A DNA stretch of 64,000 bases from an uncultured Gemella sp. (GCF_900766305.1 NZ_CAAFUZ010000093.1:20138-84137); one strand, 5' to 3'. Positions 43,769 to 53,445 are shown, counted from the stretch's first letter. Notes: generated by a model not told the origin, from the letters alone. A program made the numbers and translations.

Positions 43769-44455
43769 TTATTTATATACTACCATAAATGGACCACCCG
43801 CAGAATTATCCTCAAGTTCCATACTACGTTGATCCCAAATATCATCAACGTTGTACCATTTATTCGTTCTTTCTGGATTATCTGGATCTATCGCATGAGT
43901 CTTCCCATTTTGATAACCACTTAGAACTATCGCGTGCGTGCTATAACCTTTTACAAAAATCCCATGACCTACAGCACCATAGACAATATTTCCGTTTTGC
44001 AATGCTGCTTTTAGATCATCTTTAGAATTAACAACACGGTAGTTACATCCCCAGTGTTCAATAGCCGCAACAGCTCCAAGGCTAGAAGTTCCCGTGAACA
44101 GAGTATTCATCTCCATAGATGTATCATAAATATAGTCCGCGACTTGAACAGGCGTAACATTCTCCTTTAGTCCCGAAATAATCATCGATAGCGATGTAGG
44201 CACACAACCTGTAGTCTTCATATTAGAGATTCCATATCTCTTAGAACTCCATCTCGCATCCGCTTGATAATATTGTGGAAGTTTTACAGGTTTTACGAAA
44301 TCTTTAGATTTTTCATCATAAAGATGACTTATACTGTCTTCATTAGAGAAATATTCCCACTTACCTTGCTGATCTTTTATCCAATCAGCCTTAACATCTC
44401 CTGCACCAGTCAGCAATAAACTACCTACAAGAACAAAACTAATACCTTTTTTCAT
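43769..44455 (-). CDS. Small secreted C39-like peptidase
   Basis: A 228-residue secreted protein. The signal peptide MKKGISFVLVGSLLLTGAG ends near DVKA. Right after it is one degenerate wall-binding motif (WIKDQQGKWEYFS) and then a C39-like domain closely related to that of the 766-residue protein: LPQYYQADARW, Cys in TTGCVPTSLSM, His in STHAIVLSGYQNGKTHAIDPDN, and the WDQRS segment. It looks like a cut-down paralogue that lost its repeat modules, or the ancestral form. A purine-rich GGAGG precedes the ATG. Confidence 0.85.
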   Translation of the reverse strand: MKKGISFVLVGSLLLTGAGDVKADWIKDQQGKWEYFSNEDSISHLYDEKSKDFVKPVKLPQYYQADARWSSKRYGISNMKTTGCVPTSLSMIISGLKENVTPVQVADYIYDTSMEMNTLFTGTSSLGAVAAIEHWGCNYRVVNSKDDLKAALQNGNIVYGAVGHGIFVKGYSTHAIVLSGYQNGKTHAIDPDNPERTNKWYNVDDIWDQRSMELEDNSAGGPFMVVYK

Positions 44456-44526
44456 AAACCTGTCACCTCCATTTTTTCTAATAATTTTACTTTAAATTAT
44501 ACTATTTTTAATCAATAAAAACAAAT

Positions 44527-44582
44527 GAGAGGAACTCAAAATCATAATTTCATAGAAATTAATTTTATCGATTTACCTCTCA
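44527..44582. repeat. Dispersed palindromic repeat, copy 3
   Basis: GAGAGGAACTCAAAATC and GATTTACCTCTC arms around ATTTCATAGAAAT; same plan as copies 1 and 2 but more diverged. On the minus strand a T-rich tail follows, so it may terminate the CHAP-type gene loosely or the short gene upstream. Confidence 0.6.
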
Positions 44583-44674
44583 TAAATTTAATATATTCGA
44601 AAATCTATCTAAGATATTTTCAATAGCATCTAGTCACCATTCATAATCAATGTTCAGAGCACATTTACTATATC

Positions 44675-46465
44675 TTAATACGCTGGTCTTGCATAACCTT
44701 TAATGTAGCTAGAATTCCAGTTATAAGTTTTTCTGTTTACTTTTGTATTCGCAGTGCTTCCTGCATATAATGCAGAGTTACCTTCGATAGTAGTGATTAC
44801 ACCATTATTTACTGATTCAACGATACCGATGTGGTCTGCCCAACCTCCACCGTCCCAGTCAAATGTAACGATGTCCCCTACTTTAGGTTGAGTTTTCCCT
44901 TTCCAGATACCTTTTTTCTCCATAATTCCGATATGACGTTGAACACCACATTCTCTACCGATAAGGTCACTTAGCCCTGCTTGTTGGAATACTGTTGTAA
45001 CGAAAATATCACACCAGTCGTCATCATACGTCGCAGTATATCCTACTGATTTTGGATCTACAGAGTTATAAGCATCAACGATTTTCTTGTGTTCTCTTGT
45101 TCCCGTTTCAACACCCATATATTTACGAGCAATATCAAGAACTCTATTTAGGTTAGTATTGTTAGCTGGATTTTGAACCCAAGCTCCATTGCTTCCTACG
45201 AAGTAACGATTGTTATCTACCCATTTATTTGTGGCCATTTTTCCGTCAGCTTCTAGCCAATAGTTTCCTGCCCAAGCATTTTTAACCATTTGACCTTCTG
45301 CATTGAAGTAGTACCAAGTGCTTCCACTCTTAACCCAACCAGTGTGTTTTCCTGTTGGAACTGGATCTTCTTTTTTCTTATCTTTATCCCAAGCCCCATT
45401 GCTTCCTACATAGTAGCGGCCGTTGTCTACCCATGCATTTGTAATCAGCTTACCATCCGCACCTAACCAGTAGTTCCCTGCCCATTTATTACGAGCTAGT
45501 GTTCCGTCTTCATTGTAATAAAACCAAATGTTGTTTTCTTTTTTCCAACCACGTTTTTTCTCTTCTGGCTTTTTATCTTCTTTCTTCTTATCTTTTTCCC
45601 ATACTCCGTTAGCACCTACGTAATAACGATCGTTGTCTACCCATGCGTTTGTCGCCATTTTACCGTCAGATCCTAGCCAGTAACTTCCAAGCCAAGCGTT
45701 TTTAACCATTTGACCTTGATGGTAATAGTACCATGAGTTACCGTCTTTTACCCAACCTTGTTTTTTCTCTTCTTGTTTCTTAGCATTTTTATCCCAAGAA
45801 CCATCTGCACCTACGTAATAACGACCATTATCTACCCATGAGTTTGTCTCCATCTTACCATCAGAACCTAACCAGTAGTTTCCTTGCCAAGCATTTCTAA
45901 CCATGATTCCTTGGTTATAGTAATACCAAGTGTTACCCTCTTTTACCCAACCATTTTTCTTCTCAGCTGGTTTTGGCGCTTCTTGTTTCTTAGCGTTTTT
46001 ATCCCAAACTCCATTAGCACCTACATAGTAACGTCCTCCGTCTACCCACGCATTTGTTGCCATTCTACCATCAGATCCTAGCCAGTAACTTCCTACCCAT
46101 GCATTTCTAACGATATTTCCTTGGTAATAATAGTTCCATGCAGAACCATTTTGAACCCAACCTTGCTTCTTAACTTCAGCAGGTTTTTGAGCACCTTTCA
46201 CCCAAAGACCATTGTTTCCTACGTAGTAGCGTCCTCCATCTACCCACGCATCTGTCGCCATTCTTCCGTCTGCACCTAGCCAGTAATTCCCTTGCCAGGC
46301 ATTTCTTACTGCATTACCTTGATTATTATAGAAGTACCATGAAGAACCACTTTGCACCCAACCTTGAGCTGCGTGTGCTTCAGTACCAGCTACTGTGTTC
46401 ACTGCGATCGGTGTAGCTAATACCGTCAGTACCCCTAATCCTAATTTCCATTTATTTTTTCTCAT
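44675..46465 (-). CDS. Choline-binding-type surface protein with CHAP domain
   Basis: A 596-residue secreted protein. I start it at 46465 (MRKNKWKLGLGVLTVLA), in line with its paralogues and with AAGGAG upstream; an earlier ATG would add a non-signal extension. The signal peptide ends near HAAQ. Six wall-binding modules follow. The last ~155 residues are a CHAP/NlpC-P60-like hydrolase: Cys in DDDWCDIFVTTVFQQAG, His in ADHIGIVES and Asn/Glu in TTIEGNSA. CHAP domains act as amidases or endopeptidases on peptidoglycan. The repeats here are less uniform than in the others. Confidence 0.9.
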   Translation of the reverse strand: MRKNKWKLGLGVLTVLATPIAVNTVAGTEAHAAQGWVQSGSSWYFYNNQGNAVRNAWQGNYWLGADGRMATDAWVDGGRYYVGNNGLWVKGAQKPAEVKKQGWVQNGSAWNYYYQGNIVRNAWVGSYWLGSDGRMATNAWVDGGRYYVGANGVWDKNAKKQEAPKPAEKKNGWVKEGNTWYYYNQGIMVRNAWQGNYWLGSDGKMETNSWVDNGRYYVGADGSWDKNAKKQEEKKQGWVKDGNSWYYYHQGQMVKNAWLGSYWLGSDGKMATNAWVDNDRYYVGANGVWEKDKKKEDKKPEEKKRGWKKENNIWFYYNEDGTLARNKWAGNYWLGADGKLITNAWVDNGRYYVGSNGAWDKDKKKEDPVPTGKHTGWVKSGSTWYYFNAEGQMVKNAWAGNYWLEADGKMATNKWVDNNRYFVGSNGAWVQNPANNTNLNRVLDIARKYMGVETGTREHKKIVDAYNSVDPKSVGYTATYDDDWCDIFVTTVFQQAGLSDLIGRECGVQRHIGIMEKKGIWKGKTQPKVGDIVTFDWDGGGWADHIGIVESVNNGVITTIEGNSALYAGSTANTKVNRKTYNWNSSYIKGYARPAY

Positions 46466-46565
46466 AATAAATTCCTGCTCCTTATTTCTATTTTCATACA
46501 TTTACGCATTTTCTATTATATCATTAAGATATCTCTTTTGATATTACAAGTTAGTTACAAATATA

Positions 46566-46587
46566 GACAGGCTAAGATTAGCCTGTC
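46566..46587 (-). terminator. Terminator-like hairpin after the glycosyltransferase
   Basis: GACAGGCTAA and TTAGCCTGTC form a perfect stem (with GA loop); on the minus strand the following sequence is only modestly T-rich (TATATTTG). Confidence 0.6.
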
Positions 46588-46603
46588 TTCATGATTTCAT
46601 ATT

Positions 46604-47605
46604 TTATTCTTTATTGTATTCTTTTTTCCAACTAAATCCTTTAACTAGTCCCACTAAAGTTCCCAAACCATAGCTGAAATGCACTAGGAATAGCAAGATT
46701 GGAATTAACAACATAGTTGCGTTGAATTTATTATTAATAATAGTCATCATTGTAACTAGAATTGTAAATAAGCCATAAGTTACCGCAAGAAGCACGGCAA
46801 ATAACTTCGTCAATGGCAACATCAATAAACTAAAGATTATTCCTAAAACAAATACATAAGGAACAAAGTGGAAGATAGAGAAAGCCTTAGGATAAACATG
46901 ACTCACCTTACCAATCCAATATCCGTTCGAATATTTTTGTTTTAACATTCTATTTACCGTCGGTCTAGTATATTGATATGACAATATATCGTTGCTATAA
47001 CGAATCTTATAACCATTTTTTCTAATTCGATAATGTAGTTCATTATCCTCTACACGCCCTACTTTTTCATCTAATAATCCAATCTTATCAAATACTTCCT
47101 TTTTATACATCCCTTGGAAAACTGAACTTACATATTGTTTAGAAGTCTGTTTACGATAATTCGCTATTCCACTACCAAACATATTCTCTTCTACTAATAA
47201 TAGTGTTTTACTTAGATTATCTTCATTCTCGATAATATTTGGACGTGGTCCTCCGCAAACATCTTCTCCACTCTCAATAACTTTAACATTATTCTCGATA
47301 AAGTTCTCGGTAATATGCGAGTGACAATCTACTTTAAGGATACATTCTCCTCTTGCAGCTTTTATACCTACATTCATACCCGCTGACAATATTACCTTAG
47401 GATTTTTCAACAATACTACATCGTAAAAATCATGATCACTAGCTTTAAAATCTTCTAATATTTCCCAGCTTTTATCTTTTGACATTCCATCTATAAATAT
47501 CAATTCAATCTTGTTGTGATCATATGTCTGATTCTTAAAATCTTCTATTAATCTTGGTAAAAACTTTTCCTCATTCAAAAGTCCGATTACAACCGAAACT
47601 AACAT
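46604..47605 (-). CDS. Family 2 glycosyltransferase, membrane-bound
   Basis: A 333-residue glycosyltransferase. The start at 47605 (MLVSVVIGLLNEEKF) has AAAGGAGA upstream; the in-frame TTG six codons earlier overlaps that site. The GT-A domain has VVIGLLNEEKFL, IDGMSKDKSW and a metal-binding DxH-type KVDCHSH, and RVEDNELHYRIRKNG (ExDxE-like region). At least two hydrophobic segments at the C-terminus (about 240-320) anchor it. Such ExoA-type proteins build surface polysaccharide. It sits between two wall-binding genes; the polymer it works on is not clear. Confidence 0.85.
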   Translation of the reverse strand: MLVSVVIGLLNEEKFLPRLIEDFKNQTYDHNKIELIFIDGMSKDKSWEILEDFKASDHDFYDVVLLKNPKVILSAGMNVGIKAARGECILKVDCHSHITENFIENNVKVIESGEDVCGGPRPNIIENEDNLSKTLLLVEENMFGSGIANYRKQTSKQYVSSVFQGMYKKEVFDKIGLLDEKVGRVEDNELHYRIRKNGYKIRYSNDILSYQYTRPTVNRMLKQKYSNGYWIGKVSHVYPKAFSIFHFVPYVFVLGIIFSLLMLPLTKLFAVLLAVTYGLFTILVTMMTIINNKFNATMLLIPILLFLVHFSYGLGTLVGLVKGFSWKKEYNKE

Positions 47606-47619
47606 AGTTATCTCCTTTA

Positions 47620-47656
47620 TCAAAAAGGAAGCTAGATTAAAATACTAACCTAGCCT
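47620..47656 (-). terminator. Terminator of the glucosaminidase-type gene
   Basis: On the minus strand GGCTAGG pairs imperfectly with CTAGCTTCC, followed by TTTTTG. It overlaps the leader of the glycosyltransferase gene. Confidence 0.75.
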
Positions 47657-47664
47657 ATCCTTTC

Positions 47665-49635
47665 TTATCTATCTTTTCTTCCTAATTTTTCATTAGCGCT
47701 GAACATTATACTCGCGATAGATTCACCCCAATATGGTGCAGTCGCGTAGTTAACATTCATACCACCTGCTTTGTTTCCTAAGTATGCTCCATTAGCTGGG
47801 TATCCAGAATTATGTAAATATCTTGAATTAATCCAACGAGCAGCACCCATAATACCACTATCTACATTATCGAATTTAGTCGCAGAAGTATATGGAGTAT
47901 CATCGTATGCAGTTATTCCGAAGAAGTTATTTTTATCTTTTGCGATTTTACTTCTTCCCCATGCACTTTCTAAAGCACTGTGTGCCACTAGGTATAAAGC
48001 ATTAACTCCGTATCTTTGTTCCGCAGCTTTAAATGTAGCTCCTTTACCAGCTAATTTGCTATCACTAGCTCCCATTATGCTATATAGTCTATTAATATCA
48101 GCCGCAGTATAGTTCGTTCTAGATTTTAAATTAGAGAATTGGAATGGATGATCCAATTTAAATGTTCCGAAGTTAATACCGTCTGCTGAATAATATGATT
48201 TACCAACTTGCATATTTGCATTGTGATAAGCAACCATTACTTTAGTGTACGGAGAGTATCTGTGATAAACATATCTTCCGTCACTTACGTAATCCGGAAT
48301 GAATGTATCATTAGAGTTGATTGCAGTTACTTGACTAGCATTAACATAACCTGTAAGTCCCGCTACTTGAACAGGGATTCTGCCATTCGCAGTTGATCTA
48401 TTATCTCTAAATAGTACTGTATCTTTAGAAACATGAGATAAGATACGGCCATTCGCATCATATACAGGGATATATAATGATTTTACTTTGTAATAACTTG
48501 AATAGTTTATACCATGTCCTGCATTTTTAACCCATGCTCCAGAATCATCTACATAATAACGACCATTATCTACCCATACATTAGTAGCCATCTTACCGTC
48601 AGCTCCTAACCAGTAGTTTCCTGCCCATTTATTACGAGCTAATGTTCCATTTTCATAGTAGTACCAAGTGTTTCCTTCTTTCACCCAGCCGTTCTTTTTA
48701 ACTGCTGCTCTTACTTCTGGCTTCTTAGCATTTTTATCCCATAGTCCATTAGCTCCTACGTAGTAACGACCGTTATCTACCCATGAGCTTGTTGCCATCT
48801 TACCATCAGATCCTAACCAGTAGCTTCCTACCCATGCATTTCTAGTAATTTGACCTTGGTAATAGAAGTACCATGCGTTTCCTTCTTTTACCCAACCTTG
48901 TTTTTTCTCCACAGGTTTAGCTGCTTCCGGTTTCTTAGCATCTTTCACCCATGCTCCATTAGCACCAACGTAGTAACGTCCGCCATCTACCCATGCGCTT
49001 GTCGCCATTTTACCATCAGCTCCAACCCAGTAAGTACTGCTGATCCATTTATTACGAGCTAATGTTCCATTTTCGAAGTAATACCAAGTACTTTCTTCTT
49101 TTACCCAGCCGTTCTTTTTAACTTCTGGTTTTGCTACTTCTTGTTTTTTAACAGTTTTGTCCCAAACTCCATTTGCTCCTACATAGTAACGTCCACCGTC
49201 TACCCATGAACTTGTCGCCATTCTTCCATCGGCTCCTAACCAGTAGCTTCCTATCCAAGCATTTCTAACAATATTTCCTTGGTAATAGTAGTTCCATGCT
49301 GAACCGTTTTGAACCCAACCTTGTTTCTTAACTTCTGGTTTTGCTGCAGCGGGTTTTTGAGCACCTTTTACCCAAAGACCATTACTTCCAACATAGTAAC
49401 GTCCGCCATCTACCCACGCATTAGTAGCCATTCTTCCGTCAGCTCCTAACCAGTAATTTCCTGCCCAGGCGTTTCTTGCTAATGTTCCATTTTGATTATA
49501 GAAGTACCAAGTGTTTCCAGTTTTAACCCAGCCTTGTGCTGCTAAAGCATCACTACTAGATACTGCATTCACAGTTATTGGTGTAGCTAATACTGTTAAT
49601 ACTCCTAATCCTAATTTCAGTTTATTTCTTCCCAT
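47665..49635 (-). CDS. Choline-binding-type endo-beta-N-acetylglucosaminidase
   Basis: A 656-residue secreted autolysin-like protein. Signal peptide as in the paralogues, ending DALAA. Five wall-binding modules follow (to about residue 370). Residues about 375-445 form an SH3-like segment (LYIPVYDANGRILSHVSKDT, VQVAGLTGYVNASQV). The C-terminal domain is glucosaminidase (GH73-like): LYLVAHSALESAWGRSKIA with the catalytic Glu, KNNFFGITAYDDTPY and GAARWINSRYL. It resembles pneumococcal LytB-type proteins in function: it would cut glycan strands at daughter-cell separation. AGAGGA precedes the ATG. Confidence 0.92.
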   Translation of the reverse strand: MGRNKLKLGLGVLTVLATPITVNAVSSSDALAAQGWVKTGNTWYFYNQNGTLARNAWAGNYWLGADGRMATNAWVDGGRYYVGSNGLWVKGAQKPAAAKPEVKKQGWVQNGSAWNYYYQGNIVRNAWIGSYWLGADGRMATSSWVDGGRYYVGANGVWDKTVKKQEVAKPEVKKNGWVKEESTWYYFENGTLARNKWISSTYWVGADGKMATSAWVDGGRYYVGANGAWVKDAKKPEAAKPVEKKQGWVKEGNAWYFYYQGQITRNAWVGSYWLGSDGKMATSSWVDNGRYYVGANGLWDKNAKKPEVRAAVKKNGWVKEGNTWYYYENGTLARNKWAGNYWLGADGKMATNVWVDNGRYYVDDSGAWVKNAGHGINYSSYYKVKSLYIPVYDANGRILSHVSKDTVLFRDNRSTANGRIPVQVAGLTGYVNASQVTAINSNDTFIPDYVSDGRYVYHRYSPYTKVMVAYHNANMQVGKSYYSADGINFGTFKLDHPFQFSNLKSRTNYTAADINRLYSIMGASDSKLAGKGATFKAAEQRYGVNALYLVAHSALESAWGRSKIAKDKNNFFGITAYDDTPYTSATKFDNVDSGIMGAARWINSRYLHNSGYPANGAYLGNKAGGMNVNYATAPYWGESIASIMFSANEKLGRKDR

Positions 49636-49775
49636 TTTTTATAGTCCTCTTTACTCATTGTTATGCATTGATAATTATACCATAGTTAAGCCATTTTTAG
49701 GGTTACAATTAGATTATTTTTTATTACATCTATATTACAAATAAGCAAGAAATATTATTACTTAATTAGAATAAT

Positions 49776-49805
49776 AAAAAAGAATGGAGATTAATTCTCG
49801 CATTC
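49776..49805 (-). terminator. Terminator of the licABC operon
   Basis: On the minus strand GAATGCGAGA pairs with TCTCCATTC around ATTAA, followed by TTTTTTATT. The stem overlaps the licC stop codon. Confidence 0.88.
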
Positions 49806-50486
49806 TTCTTTCAGTATTTCTTCTAATTTATTATAATCCTTAACACTATCAATTTCATAGATACTATTAGGTTCTAATTCTTCTACATAGACATCTAGTT
49901 TCTCAATATTATCTTTAACCATATTATCCCAGTACAAGTTCATGAATTCATTGCTTTCATAAGCCTTGTCGATAAAACTTACGATTTTCTCTGCAGTTTC
50001 CTTATCCCAAAAAGATACACCACTTAAGATTCTTCCTGCTTTACTGTCTACGATAATATCTTGAACCTTGTAATCATCACCATAGATTAAGAACCACTCA
50101 TTCTCACAATCTTCACGATAGACGCTAAAATATGTCGAACGATCGATATCCGCTCTAAACATATTTTTGAATAAATAGTTATCAGCATCGATTACATAAC
50201 TGTCCGCTAGTTTTTCCTTAACTAAGTATAATGAGTAGAAGTTGTTATACTCAGCGTATTTATCATTGAATACTAGTTCCACATTATACTTTTCTTTTAA
50301 ATAATCGAATTGTTCATGTAAATATCCAACAACGACGATTATTTCATCTATTCCCTTTTCTTTTAAAAATTCAATTTGATACTCCACAAGTGGCTTATCT
50401 TTAACCTTTATCAAAGCCTTTGGAGTATTATCTGTCATCGGTCTAAGACGCGTTCCTAAACCTGCAGCCAATATAATTGCTTTCAT
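49791..50486 (-). CDS. licC: Choline-phosphate cytidylyltransferase
   Basis: A 231-residue nucleotidyltransferase that makes CDP-choline from phosphocholine and CTP. The N-terminus AIILAAGLGTRLRPMTDNTPKALI is the nucleotide-binding signature of the LicC/GlmU-like fold; YVIDADNYLFKN carries the metal-binding Asp pair. Last gene of the licABC operon, starting 10 bp after licB. The adjacent choline kinase and transporter make the assignment firm. Confidence 0.93.
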   Translation of the reverse strand: MKAIILAAGLGTRLRPMTDNTPKALIKVKDKPLVEYQIEFLKEKGIDEIIVVVGYLHEQFDYLKEKYNVELVFNDKYAEYNNFYSLYLVKEKLADSYVIDADNYLFKNMFRADIDRSTYFSVYREDCENEWFLIYGDDYKVQDIIVDSKAGRILSGVSFWDKETAEKIVSFIDKAYESNEFMNLYWDNMVKDNIEKLDVYVEELEPNSIYEIDSVKDYNKLEEILKEECEN

Positions 50487-50496
50487 TATCTATTCG

Positions 50497-51375
50497 TTAC
50501 TCCTCTCTAACAATAACATAAACACCCAGTATGATAATAATAGATGTAACTACTAATTGTAAATTCACCTCTAACGCGACAAAAATCATAGAGAATAATA
50601 TTGTCCAAACAACATAGCTGACATTAAGCCCTGTTGCCTTCGCTGGTTCCAATCTGTTAATAGCCATGTAGTACAATATATAGGATACCATATTACTAAC
50701 TACGAAGAAGACGATAAGTCCTCCGAATTTAACGTCAAGACTAGTCTCAATTCCTAAACCATTGAATGAGATTATTACTAAATACGCTAAAAATGATGTC
50801 ACCTGACGAATTAATAAAGTCTCTAACTCATTAAGATTATTTTTCATCGCATATGAACTTAGAACACTCTCACTACCCCAAGCAACTGCACAGATTAATG
50901 CGAACATGAACCCAAGGTAAAATGATTCAACCTGTTCACTCTTATAACTTTGAATGAAAATACCAACAATAATAAGCGCAATCCCTAAAATCGTTTTTGA
51001 TGAAACTTTATTTTTTAAAAATATAACAGCTAGTATTACTGACACAGCAGGATAAATCGCTGTAATCGAAGAAGTTAAACCACTCCCTATATATTTCACC
51101 GCATATAGATTACATTGCATTCCGATAGGACCCGCAAGTAGCGCACCTATAATTACACTAACACTTTTTATATTCGTAAAAATCTTAAAATTAATTCTTT
51201 TATACTTAATTAAAATAATTGCCAGTAGGACAAAAATACTAATAAAATCATGGATTACCGCAACCGCAAAAGGCGAAACATTATAAAGTGAAAATATATA
51301 CGCACTTATCGCAAGCCCTAATCCCCAAAACATACCAGATAAAAGTCCAGCCGATACACCTATTTTATTTTTCAT
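50497..51375 (-). CDS. licB: Choline transporter, DMT family
   Basis: A 292-residue membrane protein with ten hydrophobic segments, fitting the EamA/DMT fold of LicB. The N-terminus MKNKIGVSAGLLSGMFWGLG and FVALEVNLQLVVTSIII near the C-terminus are typical. It overlaps the end of licA by 11 bp, so the two are translationally coupled. By position and family it takes up choline, the substrate of LicA. Confidence 0.9.
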   Translation of the reverse strand: MKNKIGVSAGLLSGMFWGLGLAISAYIFSLYNVSPFAVAVIHDFISIFVLLAIILIKYKRINFKIFTNIKSVSVIIGALLAGPIGMQCNLYAVKYIGSGLTSSITAIYPAVSVILAVIFLKNKVSSKTILGIALIIVGIFIQSYKSEQVESFYLGFMFALICAVAWGSESVLSSYAMKNNLNELETLLIRQVTSFLAYLVIISFNGLGIETSLDVKFGGLIVFFVVSNMVSYILYYMAINRLEPAKATGLNVSYVVWTILFSMIFVALEVNLQLVVTSIIIILGVYVIVREE

Positions 51376-52234
51376 AACTCTCTACATACTCCTTCAAATT
51401 CTTAACTGCTCTTAAGTATCTATCTTTTCCATAAGATCCAAAGTCCGCACCTTGTTCTTCTTTATAAATCGTCCATAGACTCCACAGGAAGTCCTGTAAA
51501 ATTTTATAAATCATAATCTTAGCTACGCTTACTGGAGTATCTTCACTGAAGTACGCTTTGAAGAATTCTCCTTCTTCAGCTTTTCTAAAATTAGATTCTA
51601 AAAATAGTGCCGCTAAATCCCACATCGGGTCATTCATCGCAGAATATTCCCAGTCAATAAGATAAACACGACCAGTCTCATCTTCGATGAAATTCTCCGG
51701 AACAAGATCAATATGGCAAGATTTTCTATCAACACCAATCTCTTCTAAGTGATTTTGTAGAGAAAATACCTTCTCCCTTATCTTCTCATAATAAGGATAA
51801 TTGATATTACCTTCAATCAGACTTTCATATTTTCTTATCTCATCGAAAACTCTAAACTCACCTTCAAGAACCTTCCCAGAGCTATGTACTTTTTTAAGTA
51901 TATTCGCAACTTCTTCCTTCTTCGCTTTTAGATAATGTGCATCAAAAGTCGTTGCATTTTCAATATATTCATTTACTTTTATTCCAGATTCAATATCAAA
52001 GATATAGTTTTTCACATCTAAACCTAAATCAGCAAGATTCGCAAGATTATTTTTCTCCGCAATCCTATTGATTAGCTTATCAGTTCCTTTACCAAAGAAC
52101 TTAACTATATACTTGTTACTCGTAGTCTCAACTAGATAATTACTATTTGTCATACCACCTAGTTGTTCTACTTTTACTACTTCCTCAGATTCAGTAAGTA
52201 GTTTTTCTATTTTACTTTTTATTAGTTGTTTCAA
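51365..52234 (-). CDS. licA: Choline kinase
   Basis: A 289-residue kinase of the choline/ethanolamine kinase family that phosphorylates choline. Brenner-type motif SCHIDLVPENFI (catalytic Asp) and metal-binding YLIDWEYSAMNDP are visible at about residues 175-205. The start is a TTG at 52234 with AGAGG seven bases upstream; no ATG fits. First gene of licABC; a TATAAT (with TG-rich upstream) about 35 bp before the start is the likely promoter. Confidence 0.93.
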   Translation of the reverse strand: MKQLIKSKIEKLLTESEEVVKVEQLGGMTNSNYLVETTSNKYIVKFFGKGTDKLINRIAEKNNLANLADLGLDVKNYIFDIESGIKVNEYIENATTFDAHYLKAKKEEVANILKKVHSSGKVLEGEFRVFDEIRKYESLIEGNINYPYYEKIREKVFSLQNHLEEIGVDRKSCHIDLVPENFIEDETGRVYLIDWEYSAMNDPMWDLAALFLESNFRKAEEGEFFKAYFSEDTPVSVAKIMIYKILQDFLWSLWTIYKEEQGADFGSYGKDRYLRAVKNLKEYVESYEK

Positions 52235-52335
52235 TGTAAAGCCTCTTTTCTACATTACAATATTACTTACCATTATAACACAAAATGAGATAACTCATAG
52301 TCTTTTTACTATAATTTTTCATTGATAATAAAAAA

Positions 52336-52389
52336 GAGAATGACTCAAAATTATGATTTTTGAAAAATCGATTTTGTTGAGTCACTCCC
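52336..52389. repeat. Dispersed palindromic repeat, copy 4 (acyltransferase terminator)
   Basis: GAATGACTCAAAATTATGATT and AATCGATTTTGTTGAGTCACTC arms. On the minus strand it ends in a T6 run and terminates the acyltransferase gene. Confidence 0.75.
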
Positions 52390-52410
52390 TAATCCTATTT
52401 CTAAAATATA

Positions 52411-53445
52411 TTAAACAGCTTTCATAATATTCTTTTCGATAATAATTATTAATTTTTTTATGTAATATGCAGAAACAATACTAACAAAAAATACAACAAT
52501 AGTATAAAGTACATCATTCACATTTGATGACACAAAAAACTCACCAAAATAATGCATAACTAAGCCGTGGATCATATATATTTCAAATGATATATCTCCT
52601 AAAAAATCCAGATATTTATTCGAAAAGTTGAGTTTATTTGTCAGCAATAAGAAATAAACTACGAAAACCATTGTGCAAATATTTCCAACTATTCCATAAT
52701 AAACATATTTATTTGTAATCCCAATATTTTTCATAATAACTTCATAATGGTGAAATATATACATCAACACACTAAATAAAACGAGAAAGATAAAATAATT
52801 GTTTTCAATACATTTTTCTATAAGACCCCTATTTTTCATCCAAAAAATACCTAGTAAAAATGCCATTATACTAACATATTCCCAGTCTCCATGATCTTGA
52901 TACGCCTTCCAAAAAATATAAACTAACGTTAAAACTATTAGTATATACAAAGAAGTTTTTGAATTATCCCTCACAAAAGAAACGTAGAAAATAACATATA
53001 AAACTATTATACTATTAATAAACCAACCATTATAAATTATATTGCTGTGATCTTTCCAGAATGATAGGAAAAAGTCCATATTAATAACTTCCCCTAATGT
53101 CGCTCTATAAACGACATAAATAACTATAAAAACATAAAACGGTATAAATATTCTAACCAATCTTTTCTTTAAGAAATTCTCCATATAAGTTGAGTTGTTA
53201 CTATACTGGAAATATAATCCATAACCAGATAGGAAGAAAAACAATGCTACAATATATCGTCCCATATATTCAAAATTCGAAAAATTTTCACCAGTTGTAA
53301 CTTTTTGAGAAATATGGTGAAAAATTATAAGTAAAGCTAAGAGTCCCTTTAGTGATTTAGTCGATTTATTACTTAAATAATCAACATCTGTTTTCGGTAT
53401 AAGATAAACAAATAATGAAATTAGTAATAATATAAAAATATCCAC
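52411..53445 (-). CDS. Membrane acyltransferase (acyltransferase 3 family)
   Basis: A 344-residue polytopic protein with about ten hydrophobic segments. The early LKGLLALLIIFHHIS motif contains the family's catalytic histidine (about residue 42), and FFLSGYGLYFQYSNN is the next typical block. Family members add O-acetyl or similar groups to surface polysaccharides, teichoic acid or peptidoglycan. It lies between licABC and tarIJ, with palindromic repeat terminators on both sides, so it is a single-gene unit. A role in decorating the teichoic acid is an inference from position. Confidence 0.85.
   Translation of the reverse strand: MDIFILLLISLFVYLIPKTDVDYLSNKSTKSLKGLLALLIIFHHISQKVTTGENFSNFEYMGRYIVALFFFLSGYGLYFQYSNNSTYMENFLKKRLVRIFIPFYVFIVIYVVYRATLGEVINMDFFLSFWKDHSNIIYNGWFINSIIVLYVIFYVSFVRDNSKTSLYILIVLTLVYIFWKAYQDHGDWEYVSIMAFLLGIFWMKNRGLIEKCIENNYFIFLVLFSVLMYIFHHYEVIMKNIGITNKYVYYGIVGNICTMVFVVYFLLLTNKLNFSNKYLDFLGDISFEIYMIHGLVMHYFGEFFVSSNVNDVLYTIVVFFVSIVSAYYIKKLIIIIEKNIMKAV

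Noticed and set aside
38758-49062. Several 60-110 codon ORFs opposite to the wall-binding genes
   Set aside because: They recur in step with the tandem modules and lack ribosome sites; they are antisense shadows of the repeats.
38006-49635. Regularly spaced repeats as a possible CRISPR array
   Set aside because: The repeats are coding modules of about 165-215 bp with related, not unique, spacers, and no cas gene is near.
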